The notes under the pieces: generated by a model | The model's input: the letters and a program-made list of their open reading frames with translations, nothing else | What the model was told of the DNA's origin: nothing | The model's database searches: none | DNA from: Charina bottae | Taxonomy: Eukaryota > Chordata > Lepidosauria > Squamata > Charinaidae | Direction: 5' to 3' | Length of the DNA: 64,000 nucleotides | Assembly (NCBI GenBank): GCA_023362775.1 | Contig: JALMGJ010000025.1 | Span: 4,667,001-4,731,000 of the forward strand | Made by a program: the position numbers and the translations under genes | Shown: positions 11,186 through 23,262 of the stretch, one piece after another | Layout: every line of letters starts with the position of its first letter | Position numbering within the stretch: position 1 is the stretch's first letter

Positions 11186-12356
11186 GATAACATATCTGTG
11201 CCAGGACAAATATTATGTTTTTTGAGAGGAGATAATATGCTAGGAAAGTTTCAAGACTTGTTCAGCACGTACTGATAGTGTAGCCCAGCAGAGTTCCACA
11301 GAGACTAGACACAATCAAAGATCAGCTCACTTGGAAGTGTATGCATGACCAACTTTCTTGAAGAAGTGATTAGAGTCCCAGAACCCATTCCAGAATACCT
11401 GCAAAAATGTTCTGTCCTGAGAAAATGAGAATACAGAGCTGATAGCATTTCAAGCCATCAAGGTTACCTATAAGGCTACCACAGGTTTTAAACAGAAGAA
11501 GCATATTTTAATAGAAAGCATATCCAGCTTGCATTCAAAAGGGGAATGATATGTAATGTTTGCTATTATCTCAGTTTTAAGGAATCATATACATTTCAGC
11601 GAAGGCAAATAAAAATGCCTATTTCCAGCGAAAGGATGCACCTAATACATTGACTAAAAAGGTTTTAAAAAGGACAACTGTCCATAAAAATGTGTATGAA
11701 TTTTTGTATGACCGTTCATAACAGGTTCTAAAAATATTTGCAAACTAAAGTAGCAAGAAGCAGAATGAAACTTGATAGTGAAAATGGACAATATGTGATT
11801 TCTTTCCTGTTTAGTCCCTGTACCTGGAATATTCTTCTTCTGAAGAAGATCTGGAATTCCTCAAGACTCAGCCAGAAGAGATCCCAAACCCTCAGAAAAT
11901 ACATCATCTGAACCATCTCCCTGAGAGATTTGCTGCTGGGCCTTTGTAAAGAGTACAAGATCCCTAATTATGCTTTCTATAATCATCAGACAGGTGTGGA
12001 ATCATTGCCCAGGCACCAGAAGATGCATGTTTAGTCGGCAACCAGGCAAAGGAGTGGTCCAGTAAGACAGTAAAGATAATGTTTACAGCCTTTTCAAAGG
12101 CACACAATTCTTGTATTATGCCCAGCTTATTATCATTTTATTATAATCACAAGACTGCAGCCAAATCTTTTTATGCTTCCTTCAAACTAGTAAGGGGACA
12201 CCTCCATGTTATTAAAAATGACATATTCTACTAGTATCTAAAAAACAACCTGATATAATCTGATATAGATAGATATAGATAATATAGATCATTATTATCA
12301 GCCACAATCAATCCACTGCAGGATGAATGCTTCTTTTACTGAAGGTTTTTGTATTT

Positions 12357-12580
12357 TGGTGCCTTTAAGTCAGTCTTGACTCCTGATGGCTGCCTGGATT
12401 AGTCCCTGCAGTTTTCTTGGCAAGGTTTTTCAGAAGTGGTTTGCCATTGCCTGCTTCCTAGGGCTAAGAGAGAGTGACTGGCCCAAAGTCAACCAGCTGG
12501 CTTTGTGCCTAAGGCAGGACTAGAACTCACAGTCTCCCAGTTTCCCTCCTGATGCCTTAACTACTACACCAAACTGGCTT
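12357..12580 (-). mobile_element. tRNA-derived SINE, full length
   Basis: The minus strand starts agccagtttggtgtagtagt (A-box region), has gagttctagtcc (B box), then the body gtcactctctcttagcccta and a 3' part ending gactgacttaaaggcacc. The 10-bp duplication ACTGAAGGTT occurs at 12338-12347 and 12586-12595. This SINE shares its head with the copies at 12668, 27480, 46548 and 62711 but has a different 3' body from 46548. Confidence 0.85.
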
Positions 12581-12667
12581 TTGTCACTGAAGGTTATAGA
12601 CTGTCATCTAACATGCTAGTCCAGTATGGGTGCTAGACAGATGTTTTTCAACTTTCCATATAGCATT

Positions 12668-12770
12668 GAAAGAGAGTGACTGGCCCACAGTCACCCAGTT
12701 GGCTTCCATGCCTAAGGGAGGACTAAAACCTGGGATTTCCTGCTTCTAGTCCCTCACCTTAACTCTACAC
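12668..12770 (-). mobile_element. tRNA-derived SINE, partial
   Basis: Head and body of the same SINE family in the same orientation: agagagtgactggcccacag, cacccagttggcttccatgc, gactaaaacctgggatttcc. The extreme 5' end and the 3' part are missing. It lies about 75 bp from the copy ending at 12595. Confidence 0.8.
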
Positions 12771-13584
12771 ATGATCACCATCCATAGGCAGCTATTCTGC
12801 CTCCTGTACTGGTGCCAGGTATGCCGCTATTTCCATCAAACAATTTAGGACAGAAATTGTAACCCCAGACAAGAATGAACACTCTATATTTCTTAGGTTT
12901 TTTGTTGTTACTTCTCAGGACAGGCTGAGAAGATTATAATGATAAACATAGTGAGTGTTTTCTTAAGCAAACTTAAATTTGTTTTATCTCAGTCATTCTT
13001 GACGGCTTTCTTCTAGACATATAGAATGCACAGCACTGAGTTCTGTTGCTAACATATTTCTGAAATACAAAGAACTTTGAAATGAAAAATAAGCAGCTGT
13101 TCTATAAGGTGGTTGTATGCTGCTCAGTGAAGACTATTAAAGTGAAGCTACCAACAGTTAAGCAACAGTTGAAAATCATTATATGGAACAAGAATTTTTC
13201 CTCCATCTTATTACTTTGCTGTGTTGCAAAGTACCAAAAGAAAACAAATAATTACCTATGGAGCTATTATATCCTAAGATATATGATGAAAATCAGTTAA
13301 GCATTTCTGTGTTGCAGCCATGTAGACATATGCTGTAACCAACCTGCCAGTCTTTAAGGCAGTCTTCTGAACCTGTTGCTCTTCAGAATATAAACAGGAT
13401 GAATGGCTCAATAAAAATCCAATCTGTTTTATTGTTCACAGTAAGTAATGTCTCCTTCAAGTTAAGCTCGACACCCTGTAACTTCAGGAAAACATCCACA
13501 CAGTATTTCTAACAACTGCATGCCACACATTTCTTCTTTTCCTTCTTTCAGGGTATTCTTCAACTTCCCACTCTAGCCTCTTGC

Positions 13585-13662
13585 CCTGGTACTCCCTGGC
13601 AATGTCCCAGTCAGATACTAAACCAACTCTGCTTAGCTTCCAGGCCTAGAGAAGCCTGCCAG
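13585..13662 (-). repeat. 5S rRNA-related fragment (SINE-like)
   Basis: ggtactccctggcaatgtcc ... gatactaaaccaactctgct tagcttcc corresponds to the reverse complement of 5S rRNA (ggtattcccaggcggtctcc ... aaccctgcttagcttcc). It is diverged and not a functional 5S gene. It is the second such fragment in the window after 1485. Confidence 0.6.
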
Positions 13663-15144
13663 ATGTTTCCACCTACTGTGAGCAGTGTACATACTAACAA
13701 ACCTGAATTCCAGCTACTTTCATTGGTTACACATTAAAAAAAAAGTTTGGTGAAAAATTCACAATCATTTCTTCTTGTTAGACTTTCACTGTAGTAAAGG
13801 AAGAATTTTGGAGAGTACGGAGATGCGTATTTCATAGATGAATGACATTCACTTTGTAGATTTAAGAACAGAAATAAATGATTAACAGCAATAGCAGACT
13901 TTTCCCAACACTAGTGTCTGTGCTGCACTGAACTAAATTTTATTTTATATCCAAAACAATAGCTATCAGATGCTGATTGGGCTGTATGGAGATACAGTTC
14001 AACATATTTTGAGGACATCAGGGTGATGAAGGGCAATTTAAGACAATGTAGAACTTAAATTGTTTTCAAGCCAGTCCCTAGACATGCATCCTTAGAAGTA
14101 AGTCCCATTAAAAAAAAAAGCTTATATTTTAAAAATTATTTACCACAAACATAGAGCTACTTGCACCACTGTTAATAAAATTCTTCGCTTTGACCACAAA
14201 TTAAAGCAAACAAAAAATAATTAAGACATTTTGATATGGAATCTACCCTGTTCAAAAAATGGTTCCTACAATTTTGGATGAGAAAGAAGGAGAAAAATTG
14301 CTCAGTTCAGAATTTAAATTGTAGGAATAACAACTTTTTAAAACAAATCCATGAACAATTATTTTTAAAGGAAAAAAAAATCAGACACACAGAATTAGAA
14401 TAGTGTTATTAGCTGAGTTTCACAACATTCAATTATTCTGGAATTTGTGGACTTCCAGTGGGGAACATGGCCGACTGACCAGCTGTATCTGCGAGCTCAG
14501 CGGGCAGATCTGACAATGCGGCTTTTTTGGGGGGTGCAGGCAGGCTTTTCCTGCAGCCCGAGAATGTTTTCATGGTTAAAAAATGCTTGGAATCATCCCA
14601 TTTATACTCCAAAACGCCGTCTTGCAGCCAGAGAATCGTAAACAGCGTTCGTGACGATCCGGTAAGAGACGACGGGAGGCAGGGACATCACCATTTCCAT
14701 GCCGCGCTGTAGCCTTACAGGGACATTAGGTCAATCCCCCCATTTCTAAATCACCCAATTTATATTTTTTAAAAGTTTTTGTACCCTAAGAGAGGTTTTC
14801 TACAGTAAGGAGAAGCAGATTCTCTTCGTGTTTATCGTTATCTCTGGATTAATTTTTAAAAGCTTTTTAAGTTTTGGCTTGTCTTCCCGTTTAAAAACTA
14901 AGGAGAATTGAGAATAAATACTTGCCTCCCTGTTATTATTTTTTTACCGAATTTGAAGGATTTAATATTTTTCTGCAAGTTGAAATTGCTGTTTTGAATT
15001 TCTAGCTCTCTCCTCACTTTCTCTGAGAGCTGCTTGTTAGCGTACTTTCTCTTGTCAATTTCACTCGGAAGTTTTTTATTAACTCATTAGCTCCTATCTG
15101 TGGGAGTCAAGTATCTAGGGGCACTATAATCTACTGCCTGAAAC

Positions 15145-15384
15145 ATGGAGGATTGTTGTGAACCTGAGCAGACTCATAAAGAGATTCTTTCAGATTTATA
15201 TCAGACTATTCTGCAGAATATGTGGGACATTGAGGAAGAGATGATTTCTAAAATGTATCACCTGCCTGACACTTTTATGGAAGAAGATGGAGATCTTGAT
15301 AACGATGAAGATTTTTCTACTGACAGCAAAACTGAAGTAATGCCAGAAGAGGACTACATTTTGGTGCTGAAGGGGTTAAAGTGA
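15145..15384 (+). CDS. Short acidic ORF in L1-mobilised element (unknown)
   Basis: An ATG-initiated 79-codon frame, MEDCCEPEQTHKEILSDL to DYILVLKGLK, is the first substantial ATG frame after the GC-rich 5' region of the 14450-16519 element. The product would be strongly acidic (EEDGDLDNDEDF) and partly helical, with no recognised domain, zinc finger or RNA-recognition motif. It may be the remaining N-terminal piece of an L1 ORF1 protein, cut off by internal deletion. Whether it is expressed is unknown. Confidence 0.4.
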   Translation: MEDCCEPEQTHKEILSDLYQTILQNMWDIEEEMISKMYHLPDTFMEEDGDLDNDEDFSTDSKTEVMPEEDYILVLKGLK

Positions 15385-15557
15385 CAGTTTGAATTGCAGA
15401 TTACAAGAAGTGTTGTTTGTTATGGCTTTCTGAGGAATTGTTATGGGAGAGAAGAGAATCTGTTTTGTGGGAGGTTTTTGTTGTTGAGAAGTCTGTGTTT
15501 TTAAGGGGAGCAGTAGCTGTTTGATTTTTGTAAGAAAAATGCCTTCTGTGTAATAAG

Positions 15558-16087
15558 GAGATATATAAATGTTTTGTTTTATTTCGAAGTAGGGTAAAAA
15601 TTAAGAACGTTTAATTGGATTGACAATGAGGCTTCTATGATTTCATTTTTCTTTAATGATTTGGATTAAGATTTATTGGATTCTTTTTAAGATTTGTCTG
15701 ACTTTTTAGATTTATAAGGTATGTATGAGGTATAATAATAAGTGCTTGGTTTTTAGGTTTAATAGGGTTAAGATTGTTGTAGTATTATTAATTATAAAAG
15801 TAGATAATTTATATATTTTAGGGAGATATGTAAATGTTCTCATCTATTTTGAAGAGGGGTAAAAATTTAAGAATGTGCAATTGGATGGATAATGAGGTTA
15901 TTATGATTTCATTTCTCTTTAATGATCTGGATTAAGATTTACTGGATCTTTTGTTAAGGTTTGTTTGATTTGTAAGATTTATAAGATATCTATAAGATAT
16001 AATAACAATTGCTTGGTCTTTTAGGTTTAATAGGGTTAAGACTGTTGTAATTATAAAAGCAGACAATTTATACATTTTTATAATTTG
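15558..16087 (+). repeat. 265-bp tandem duplication, two copies
   Basis: Two successive blocks start gagatatataaatgtt (15558) and gagatatgtaaatgtt (15823). They share gggtaaaaatt, gatttcatttttctttaatg, ggtttaatagggttaag and attataaaag, at high identity. It lies within the L1-mobilised element. Confidence 0.9.
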
Positions 16088-16179
16088 GTTTTTATTATAG
16101 TGGACAGAAATATATAGAATAGTAGCAGGAAGGAAATAAATAAATGTTGTCTTGGGGGGAGGGAAGCCGATTTAGAAAC

Positions 16180-16219
<40 letters not shown>

Positions 16220-16236
16220 CATATACATATACATAG
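16180..16236 (+). repeat. (CATATA)n microsatellite
   Basis: About nine hexamer units of catata, with one deletion, inside the L1-mobilised element. Confidence 0.95.
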
Positions 16237-17825
16237 GGAAGGAGCAATTGCATTAGTGATTTGTATATGTGCCAATGGAAGCATTTATAGAAATAATGGG
16301 ATCTTGGTTTGATATAGAGCAAGGGACTGATTATGGAAATTGCTGTATATTCTTGCTGTTGAAAGTCGAAAGTCACCTTTGTATGTAATCTTTAAAATTC
16401 CTTTTCCTTGTGTTCTACACTCTTTTATTTTTCCTTTCTTTTTTCTTTTTGTAGTTTCTTCCTTTTTTGTAGTTTTTATCTTTGTTTCAAATTTAATAAA
16501 ATTCTTATTAAAAAAAAAGAATTATTCTGGCATTTGTGTAGGATTACCTGATTTTGAAGTATTTGCAAGTACTTTGTATGGCTATGTGCCAAAAATATAA
16601 TGATAATATGATAAAGCATAAAGCAAAATTAATTAAAATGAAGCTTGCAGTTCTGGAAAATTATATGCAGAGAATGAAACATGCATGTATCTGGAATTCT
16701 AATGTTTCCAAGGTTTCCATAATCATGATTATAACTTAAAATGTAAAATTTTGCACTTCTATTACAAGTTTAGATGTTTCCTTTCTGTTTTTAACACTGC
16801 ATAAAAATGAAGTGCTGTTTGGTTTAAGAAGTGATTTGTGGTTATGGTAGAAATCTGGCAAGCAAAACATTGCTGCTTTTCCTATTTTCCCAGTGTGCCC
16901 TTCATCACACAATATTTATGTGCAATAGATTCATGAAAAATATTACTTATTTATATTAGAATAAAATGCACTGTTTCCAAACAGTCATATCATATTACTT
17001 ACTACTGCCTCAAGGACAAATAAAAATATAATAGCTAATAAACACAGTCTAAAGGGTGGGTGTAAAATGTTTCAATTTTGATCTGTTTCAATAAAAAATG
17101 AGATGTATTTGAGCATGAAATAGCTTTTTTTGGTTTAGGCACTCCATTTCAAACTTGAAACATTTCCACGATGACCTGACCAACCCATTTCAAACATATG
17201 ACAGCTATTTCAAACTTTAAACAACTCTTGGACTCTAGCTGGGATACTGAGTCCTCAAATGCGGTAGGGAAAAAATAAATAAAATTTCAAATTCAAACTG
17301 TATTGCATACCACTATTAGATATAATAAAAGTTTTGGGGTTAAACTTAAAAAAAGTTTTAAGTTTCATTCCTTCTACATTTAAAGAATTATTCTAGGCTG
17401 GTATATTTCTTTTATGATTTAAATTTGAAACTAAATCTAGAAAAAATTGAAGGAGAAGACTGAAAGAATCACTACTGTTTTGGAAAAAAATTCTTTGCTA
17501 AATTAATATTGAATTGAATCTAAAAATTATATACTCTGCCACTGAAACTCTTTCCCCAAATCTAGCATAGCTGATTCTATCGAAATATAAAAATGTTGAG
17601 AAATCACAAGACTGTTAAATAGTTAGTCAAGAGATTATAGCACTGAAATTAAAATAAATTGCTATCTTCAGAGATGAGGGTAAAATCCCATAGTTAATGA
17701 GATATTTCAGCTTATTCATTAATCAGTAATTGCTAAATGACTATGACATACAAATACTGGTAATTATTATTTTATGCACTGTGACTTTCTGTAGTTTTCA
17801 ACTACAGCTGAACTTCTAAAACCTA

Positions 17826-17960
<135 letters not shown>

Positions 17961-18033
17961 CTATAAACAGGATAAGAACAAATATATCATGCATGAGTTA
18001 TTTTTCATCCACTAGAAGAGAGCAATAATGTCT

Positions 18034-18110
18034 TGTAAACCGCCCAGAGTCCCCCGTAGGGGGAGATGGGCAGTGATAAATTTGAATAATTAATTAATTA
18101 ATTAATAATA
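18034..18110 (+). mobile_element. CR1/L2-type LINE 3' end
   Basis: tgtaaaccgcccagagtccc ... gggagatgggcagtgataaa followed by (TTAA)n. Confidence 0.8.
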
Positions 18111-18290
18111 AGGCAAAGTTAAAACTGCAAACACTGTCTCCTATTCTGCTAAGGTGCAATTTCAGCTATCATTCTATTAGCAGCAGCTGGACTAAAAAAC
18201 TGAATTTCAAAATATGTCTAGCGAAGTGTGACATTTGGATTGTTGAGTGCTTAATTTTCCATTTAAATTATGTCCTCTAAAGAATATATA

Positions 18291-18296
18291 CTCTCT

Positions 18297-18347
<51 letters not shown>

Positions 18348-18376
18348 TCTCCCTCTCTAGCCTCTCTCTCTCTCAT
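18291..18376 (+). repeat. (CT)n-(GT)n-(CT)n compound microsatellite
   Basis: ctctctct, then about 21 GT units, then ctctctccctctctag. About 70 bp are purely alternating purine-pyrimidine or CT. Confidence 0.95.
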
Positions 18377-19550
18377 GGCTTGGTGAATATATATTCCCCA
18401 CATATAAGTTATCACTGTAAACAGATCCATTCCTTTCTATTCTTCCTAATACTATGAAACTTCACATGCACACACATTCATGTAAAGATATCCTGTATCC
18501 GGCTCTCATAGATTACATTTTGACATGTCAACTGCATTCCTCCCTCCCAAGTCAGAAAAATTTTATGAAGTGGAAACTCACTCCCACTCCCTTCTATTCA
18601 ATCACAATTATCCACTGTTCTAAAAAACCTGATATATTTGTGGCTGCTACTCCAAATCGTTCAGCACTAGCCAGTTAAAGGTAGTACAAATGTTTCAAGA
18701 AGAATGTCTCAAATACCAGTATTCCACACACAGGTACTTTTGTTTTAGAATTCAATATATTGCTTCAGAAACAATTTGGCCGAATTAGGTTTTCACTTGG
18801 ATTCTGACACCAAATTGGCAGAATGAAACGAATTCATTCTGAATCCTGGAAATCCAATTTCTGCTGGTAAGTTTAATAGAATACAACCAGTTGAAAAGCT
18901 TTGACTGAATTATAGCAACATTCCCTGTTTCTGTTGGAATGGTAAATTTGAGGTTCTCTTCTGAAACCTATTTTGAACAAAAGTCATTTTAGGGAAGAAG
19001 TTGAAGATGGTGGCTAAGGTTTTGCTCCAACCACAAAAAGTAATATATAGCAAATCTCACAGGAACTCTCTCCTCAACAGATTCCTTTCACTATTGGATT
19101 GGCAAGTGGGTTGGGGGGCAAAAAATAGTTTCCAGAAGGAGCGATTGGCCTGGTTTACATATTGCACTAAGTTGTGGATTGCTTAACAATGTTTAATTAA
19201 ATCTCAAATGGCTTTGTTTACATACACATAGACACAAACTCAAGCTTACATAGCCAAATCAGAATATTCTCAAAACCTGGGTTTATAAATGACCAGCTTC
19301 ATACATTACACTAAGTTAGAACAATACAAAATCAAGATTAAGACTACTAATTCCCTAGTGTATAAGTCAGTACATGTTTAATAATAATATATAAAATGCA
19401 ACATTTGTGTAACAGTGATAGTTTAAAATCTTATACCCAGTCATTTCTTTGTCTATAGTCATACTATAGTAGTATCTATAGTAGTATCTATAGATACTAT
19501 TTAGAATTTATTACAATTGCACTGTGAATCAACAGAGTTATCCCTTCATA

Positions 19551-19620
19551 ATTAATTTAATTAATTTAATTAATTAAATTTATATGCCACCCGACTCCCA
19601 GCGACGCTGGGAGGTTATTG
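19551..19620 (-). mobile_element. LINE 3' end (minus strand)
   Basis: (AATT)n is followed by tatatgccacccgactccca gcgacgctgggaggtt, the reverse complement of a LINE tail of the same general type (gggagtcgggtggcatataa). Confidence 0.65.
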
Positions 19621-20050
19621 ACTAGTTCCATTACTATGTTCTTGGGGCTTAATTTTTTAAAAAACTGTATTTAGGAAAGAATTACACGTGCCTGACAACC
19701 ATGTTTCTTACACTGTATTTCTTGTAGTGCCCTAAAACATATATGAGCAGTTCCAACATATTATGCCATATGCTGTAATGGGATTATAATGCATTGATGC
19801 TAGTTTTAACCAGTAGTTATGTTTCTCCAGAAAATGTTATCTTTAACACCACAACTTTTTGCAGTTAACTTGCTCCGCATAAATATTTTAATTCTAAAGC
19901 TGCTCTAAAAGAAAGGTCTTGGCAGCCAACTAAATAATTATTTAGTAAACCTTAACCAACTCAACTAATCATAAATAGGTTGCAATAAATTAAAGAAATT
20001 TTGTGGCTCCAAATGATAAACGTATTCAGAAAAGCTTCACCTAACAAATA

Positions 20051-20340
20051 GAATCATAGAGCCAGAAAAGCCTTTAAATCAAGTCCTCTGCTCAGTACAA
20101 GAATATTAATTAAGCATCCCTGCAAGGGTAGAGAACAGGTGTTAATCTTACTCTATAGATGACATAATTTGAAGAATCATAGATTCACAGAGTTGGAAGG
20201 GACCTTAGAGGTCACCTAGTACCATGCTGTATCATATCCCCCTTAAATTTTCTCTTCTCAGAGCTAAATATTCCCAGCAACTTCATTATCCCCTGATAAT
20301 CCTCACTGCCCTTCTCTCAATCTGTTCCAATTGGTCTAAA
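20051..20340 (-). mobile_element. CR1-related LINE fragments
   Basis: Two pieces read aatcatagagccagaaaagc (from 20051) and aatcatagattcacagagtt ggaagggacc (from 20176), the reverse complement of the classic CR1 3' end. Between 20286 and 20400 the minus strand reads DLDQLEQIERRAVRIIRG, the spacing expected for the CR1 reverse-transcriptase C-terminus. The fragments are rearranged, with the second piece adjoining the first. Confidence 0.6.
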
Positions 20341-20808
20341 TCCTGTGACTCCACCTGGATACAAGATTTGAGGCAAAGACAGAAAAGGGGTTTTGGCGGG
20401 AAGATGCCTTGGCATGTTTCCAGACCTTTGGCACAATTGACTATGCTGGCCCAGATTGCATAATACCATTTGGGGGGGGGGCTTTTTTTTTTTGCATAAA
20501 GCAAATTCTTGGACAAAATTGATCAATCGCATAATAGCAAATTCATATAAAGTGAGGGAAACCTGTAATTTGTGCATAAAAATTGTAAACAATGGAAGTT
20601 GCTCACCAATATTGATATCGCCTCTTGAATTTTTAGGAGAGTTAAGAATTTTTAAAGTTACAAGAGTGGTATGCAAATCCTTTTGAACTTACAGAAAGGA
20701 ATGAGCAAACTGTTAAGACAGCCATAGCTTTCTATATGCAACTTTAAAGAAAAGAACTAGCCATCATAGGTAATTCTTTTCAAAATACCTTATAAACAGT
20801 TAATTAAT

Positions 20809-20899
20809 TCTGTAAGCCTCCTGGAGTCACCGTGTGTGAGTTGGGCGGTCTTATAAATTTGTTTAACAAACAAACAAACAAACAAACAAATAAATAAAT
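20809..20899 (+). mobile_element. LINE 3' end
   Basis: ctgtaagcctcctggagtca ccgtgtgtgagttgggcgg, then (AAAC)n running into (AAAT)n. A diverged tail of the CR1/L2 type. Confidence 0.75.
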
Positions 20900-20984
20900 G
20901 CAACTGTGTACATTAGATCCAGTAATTTTTAAAGAAAAATTCATAAAGAGAAACTAGAAATATTATTCTTTTAAAGTATCATCA

Positions 20985-21116
<132 letters not shown>

Positions 21117-21151
21117 CTAGGAAAATAGGGGAAAAAATCATATATAAGCAG

Positions 21152-21170
21152 TAAGAGAGAGAGAGAGAGA
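21152..21170 (+). repeat. (GA)n microsatellite
   Basis: Nine GA units about 35 bp upstream (intron side) of a GRIK2 exon acceptor. Confidence 0.9.
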
Positions 21171-22062
21171 AATGAATAAATTAATGACTGCCAAAATGGA
21201 AATATTAATTATTCATTAAATTGAAATCATTTTCCTTATAGCCAATATATAAAAAATCATATCCACTTTTTGGATTTCTGGCATTCTCCTGATAATTAAA
21301 CCAACTTTTCTTTAATCTCTGCATATAATACTTTAATACCTTTCCATTCCTTCTCCCTCTACATACCACACATAGGGCTTCTTGACTAGTATGAAAAAAT
21401 ATTGATATTTGAAACATTTTCATTATTTCCTTATTTAGGATATAGGGATTTTTGTTCTCTGTTGCTGTCTCTCAGTGTATCTCCAGTTATGAGTTTTATA
21501 ATAACACATCTTATCACTTTGTCCTTATTGCATTCAATACTATTCTCAGAAAATACACTCATAGTATTACTCTCTAATATTAATTTTTTATTAGGGAAAA
21601 TTAAAAATATGAGTTTTGCCCTAGGTAGAATCCAGCACTGTGCCAGTAGTTTTCTGCTAGTTCAAGTGGATATTCTTTTACTCCTTTCAAAGTGTTCATA
21701 AGAAAAAAGTAATTGCTTCTTGTCGTTGTACCCACAGAAATTACCTCCCACTGTTCCTGCAGCAAGAAAAAGGGGAAAAATCAGGGTGCAACATGCAGAA
21801 ACTCTCCCATAGCCATTCCATAAGAAATCACCAAGATTGCAACAACATATACTGCTGGCCACACATAAAAGAAAATGCCAAAGTTTTTTGAGAATTTCCA
21901 TGCCCACATTAGTGGTAAGGCTCCACATTAACAGCCCTTGATCTGATATTGAATGATGTCCTCATTCAGTTTCTAGAGACAGCTAGCCATTCCCATTTTA
22001 AACCTGAGAAATTGCAGACTCCAGTGTTTCTATCCTATTTGCCAAGATCACCTTATAAAATA

Positions 22063-22440
22063 CAAGTAGTCATCACTTAATGACCACAGTTGGGACCAGC
22101 AACTCCATCGCTAAGTGCCACGGTCGCTAAGTGGAAAATCACATGACCACAACAAGCTTAAGACCTTACTTCCCCTTCAATTGTTAAGTGAATCACCGTG
22201 GCCATTAAGCAAAATATCATGTGACTGCAACTTACAATTTTACTTCTACATTCTCTATTAACTCTGCTTGTTACAAGCCAGTTGTGAAGCACACAAATGG
22301 TGATCATGTGAATATGGGATGCTGTGGGGGTCATAAATGTGCACTGTTGCAAAGCAAGGATTGGTTGCAAAGCTATTTTTTTTTACCGTCATAACTGAAC
22401 AGTTGCTAAAAAAGGCAGTTGGTAAGCAAGGACTACCTGT
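22063..22440. mobile_element. TA-flanked MITE (Tc1/mariner-pogo type)
   Basis: The ends caagtagtcatcacttaatg and the reverse of ggtaagcaaggactacctgt are inverted (CARGTAGTC) and each is bordered by TA (22061-22062, 22441-22442). Interior motifs such as cgctaagtggaaaatcacat and gaccacaac match a MITE common in squamate genomes. No coding capacity. Confidence 0.8.
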
Positions 22441-22956
22441 ATAATATTGAGTTTGGGATTGATTTGAATCCATAGCTTTCAGTCCTGGAACAAACTAAAC
22501 TCACAGTGCTGAAAACAGCATCGTGACAATTCCATTACCATTACATGTTAAAAGATTATCAGCACTTATCATTCTACTATTTGAAAGTATCCATGTTAGA
22601 TCTCAACATCTTATAATACAAGCTTACATAAAGTACAATTTGAAGCTCATAAAATGTAGGACATTTAGTAAAATGTAGGCCTTTCAGAAACTGGGGAGAG
22701 TACATTGAAAAAAATTAGCATGAAAACATTTAGCATGAAAATAATACAGACAGGCATCAAATTGCTGCACACAGCTGTTATATTTTGTACTCATACAATT
22801 CTTTACTCTGCACAAAGATGATACTTCTTAGCAAAACGTTTCCTGCTATTTATTTATTATTCAGTTTATCAGGCATATCATTGCTTAGGCTTCTGGGTAA
22901 ACATTTCAGTGCAAACTGCTTGCAGATGTATGCCTCTGTCTCGAGTGCACATCTCA

Positions 22957-23262
<306 letters not shown>

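Larger units (their letters stand above)
14450..16519 (+). mobile_element. L1-mobilised non-autonomous retroelement, 2.07 kb
   Basis: The unit starts gacttccagtggggaacatg and ends tattaaaaaaaaa. It is flanked by 19-bp target duplications, AATTATTCTGG[A/C]ATTTGTG, at 14431-14449 and 16520-16538 (one mismatch). The long duplication plus poly(A) tail are signs of target-primed insertion by L1-type machinery. The 5' part (to about 14720) is GC-richer and resembles an L1 5' UTR. A short ORF at 15145-15384 follows. The rest is AT-rich and contains a 265-bp tandem duplication. No reverse transcriptase is encoded. It may be an internally deleted L1, comparable to the mammalian HAL1 elements, but I do not recognise the family. 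Confidence 0.85.

Noticed and set aside
10966..11190. TTLHYTTLHYT-type open frame
   Set aside because: Translation of a pentanucleotide satellite with no stop in that frame.
11728..11958. Possible acidic coding segment (plus SSSEEDLEFLKTQPEE; minus 76-codon frame)
   Set aside because: No start, splice sites or second exon could be supported; similarity to LTR U3 coding-like stretches is only stylistic.
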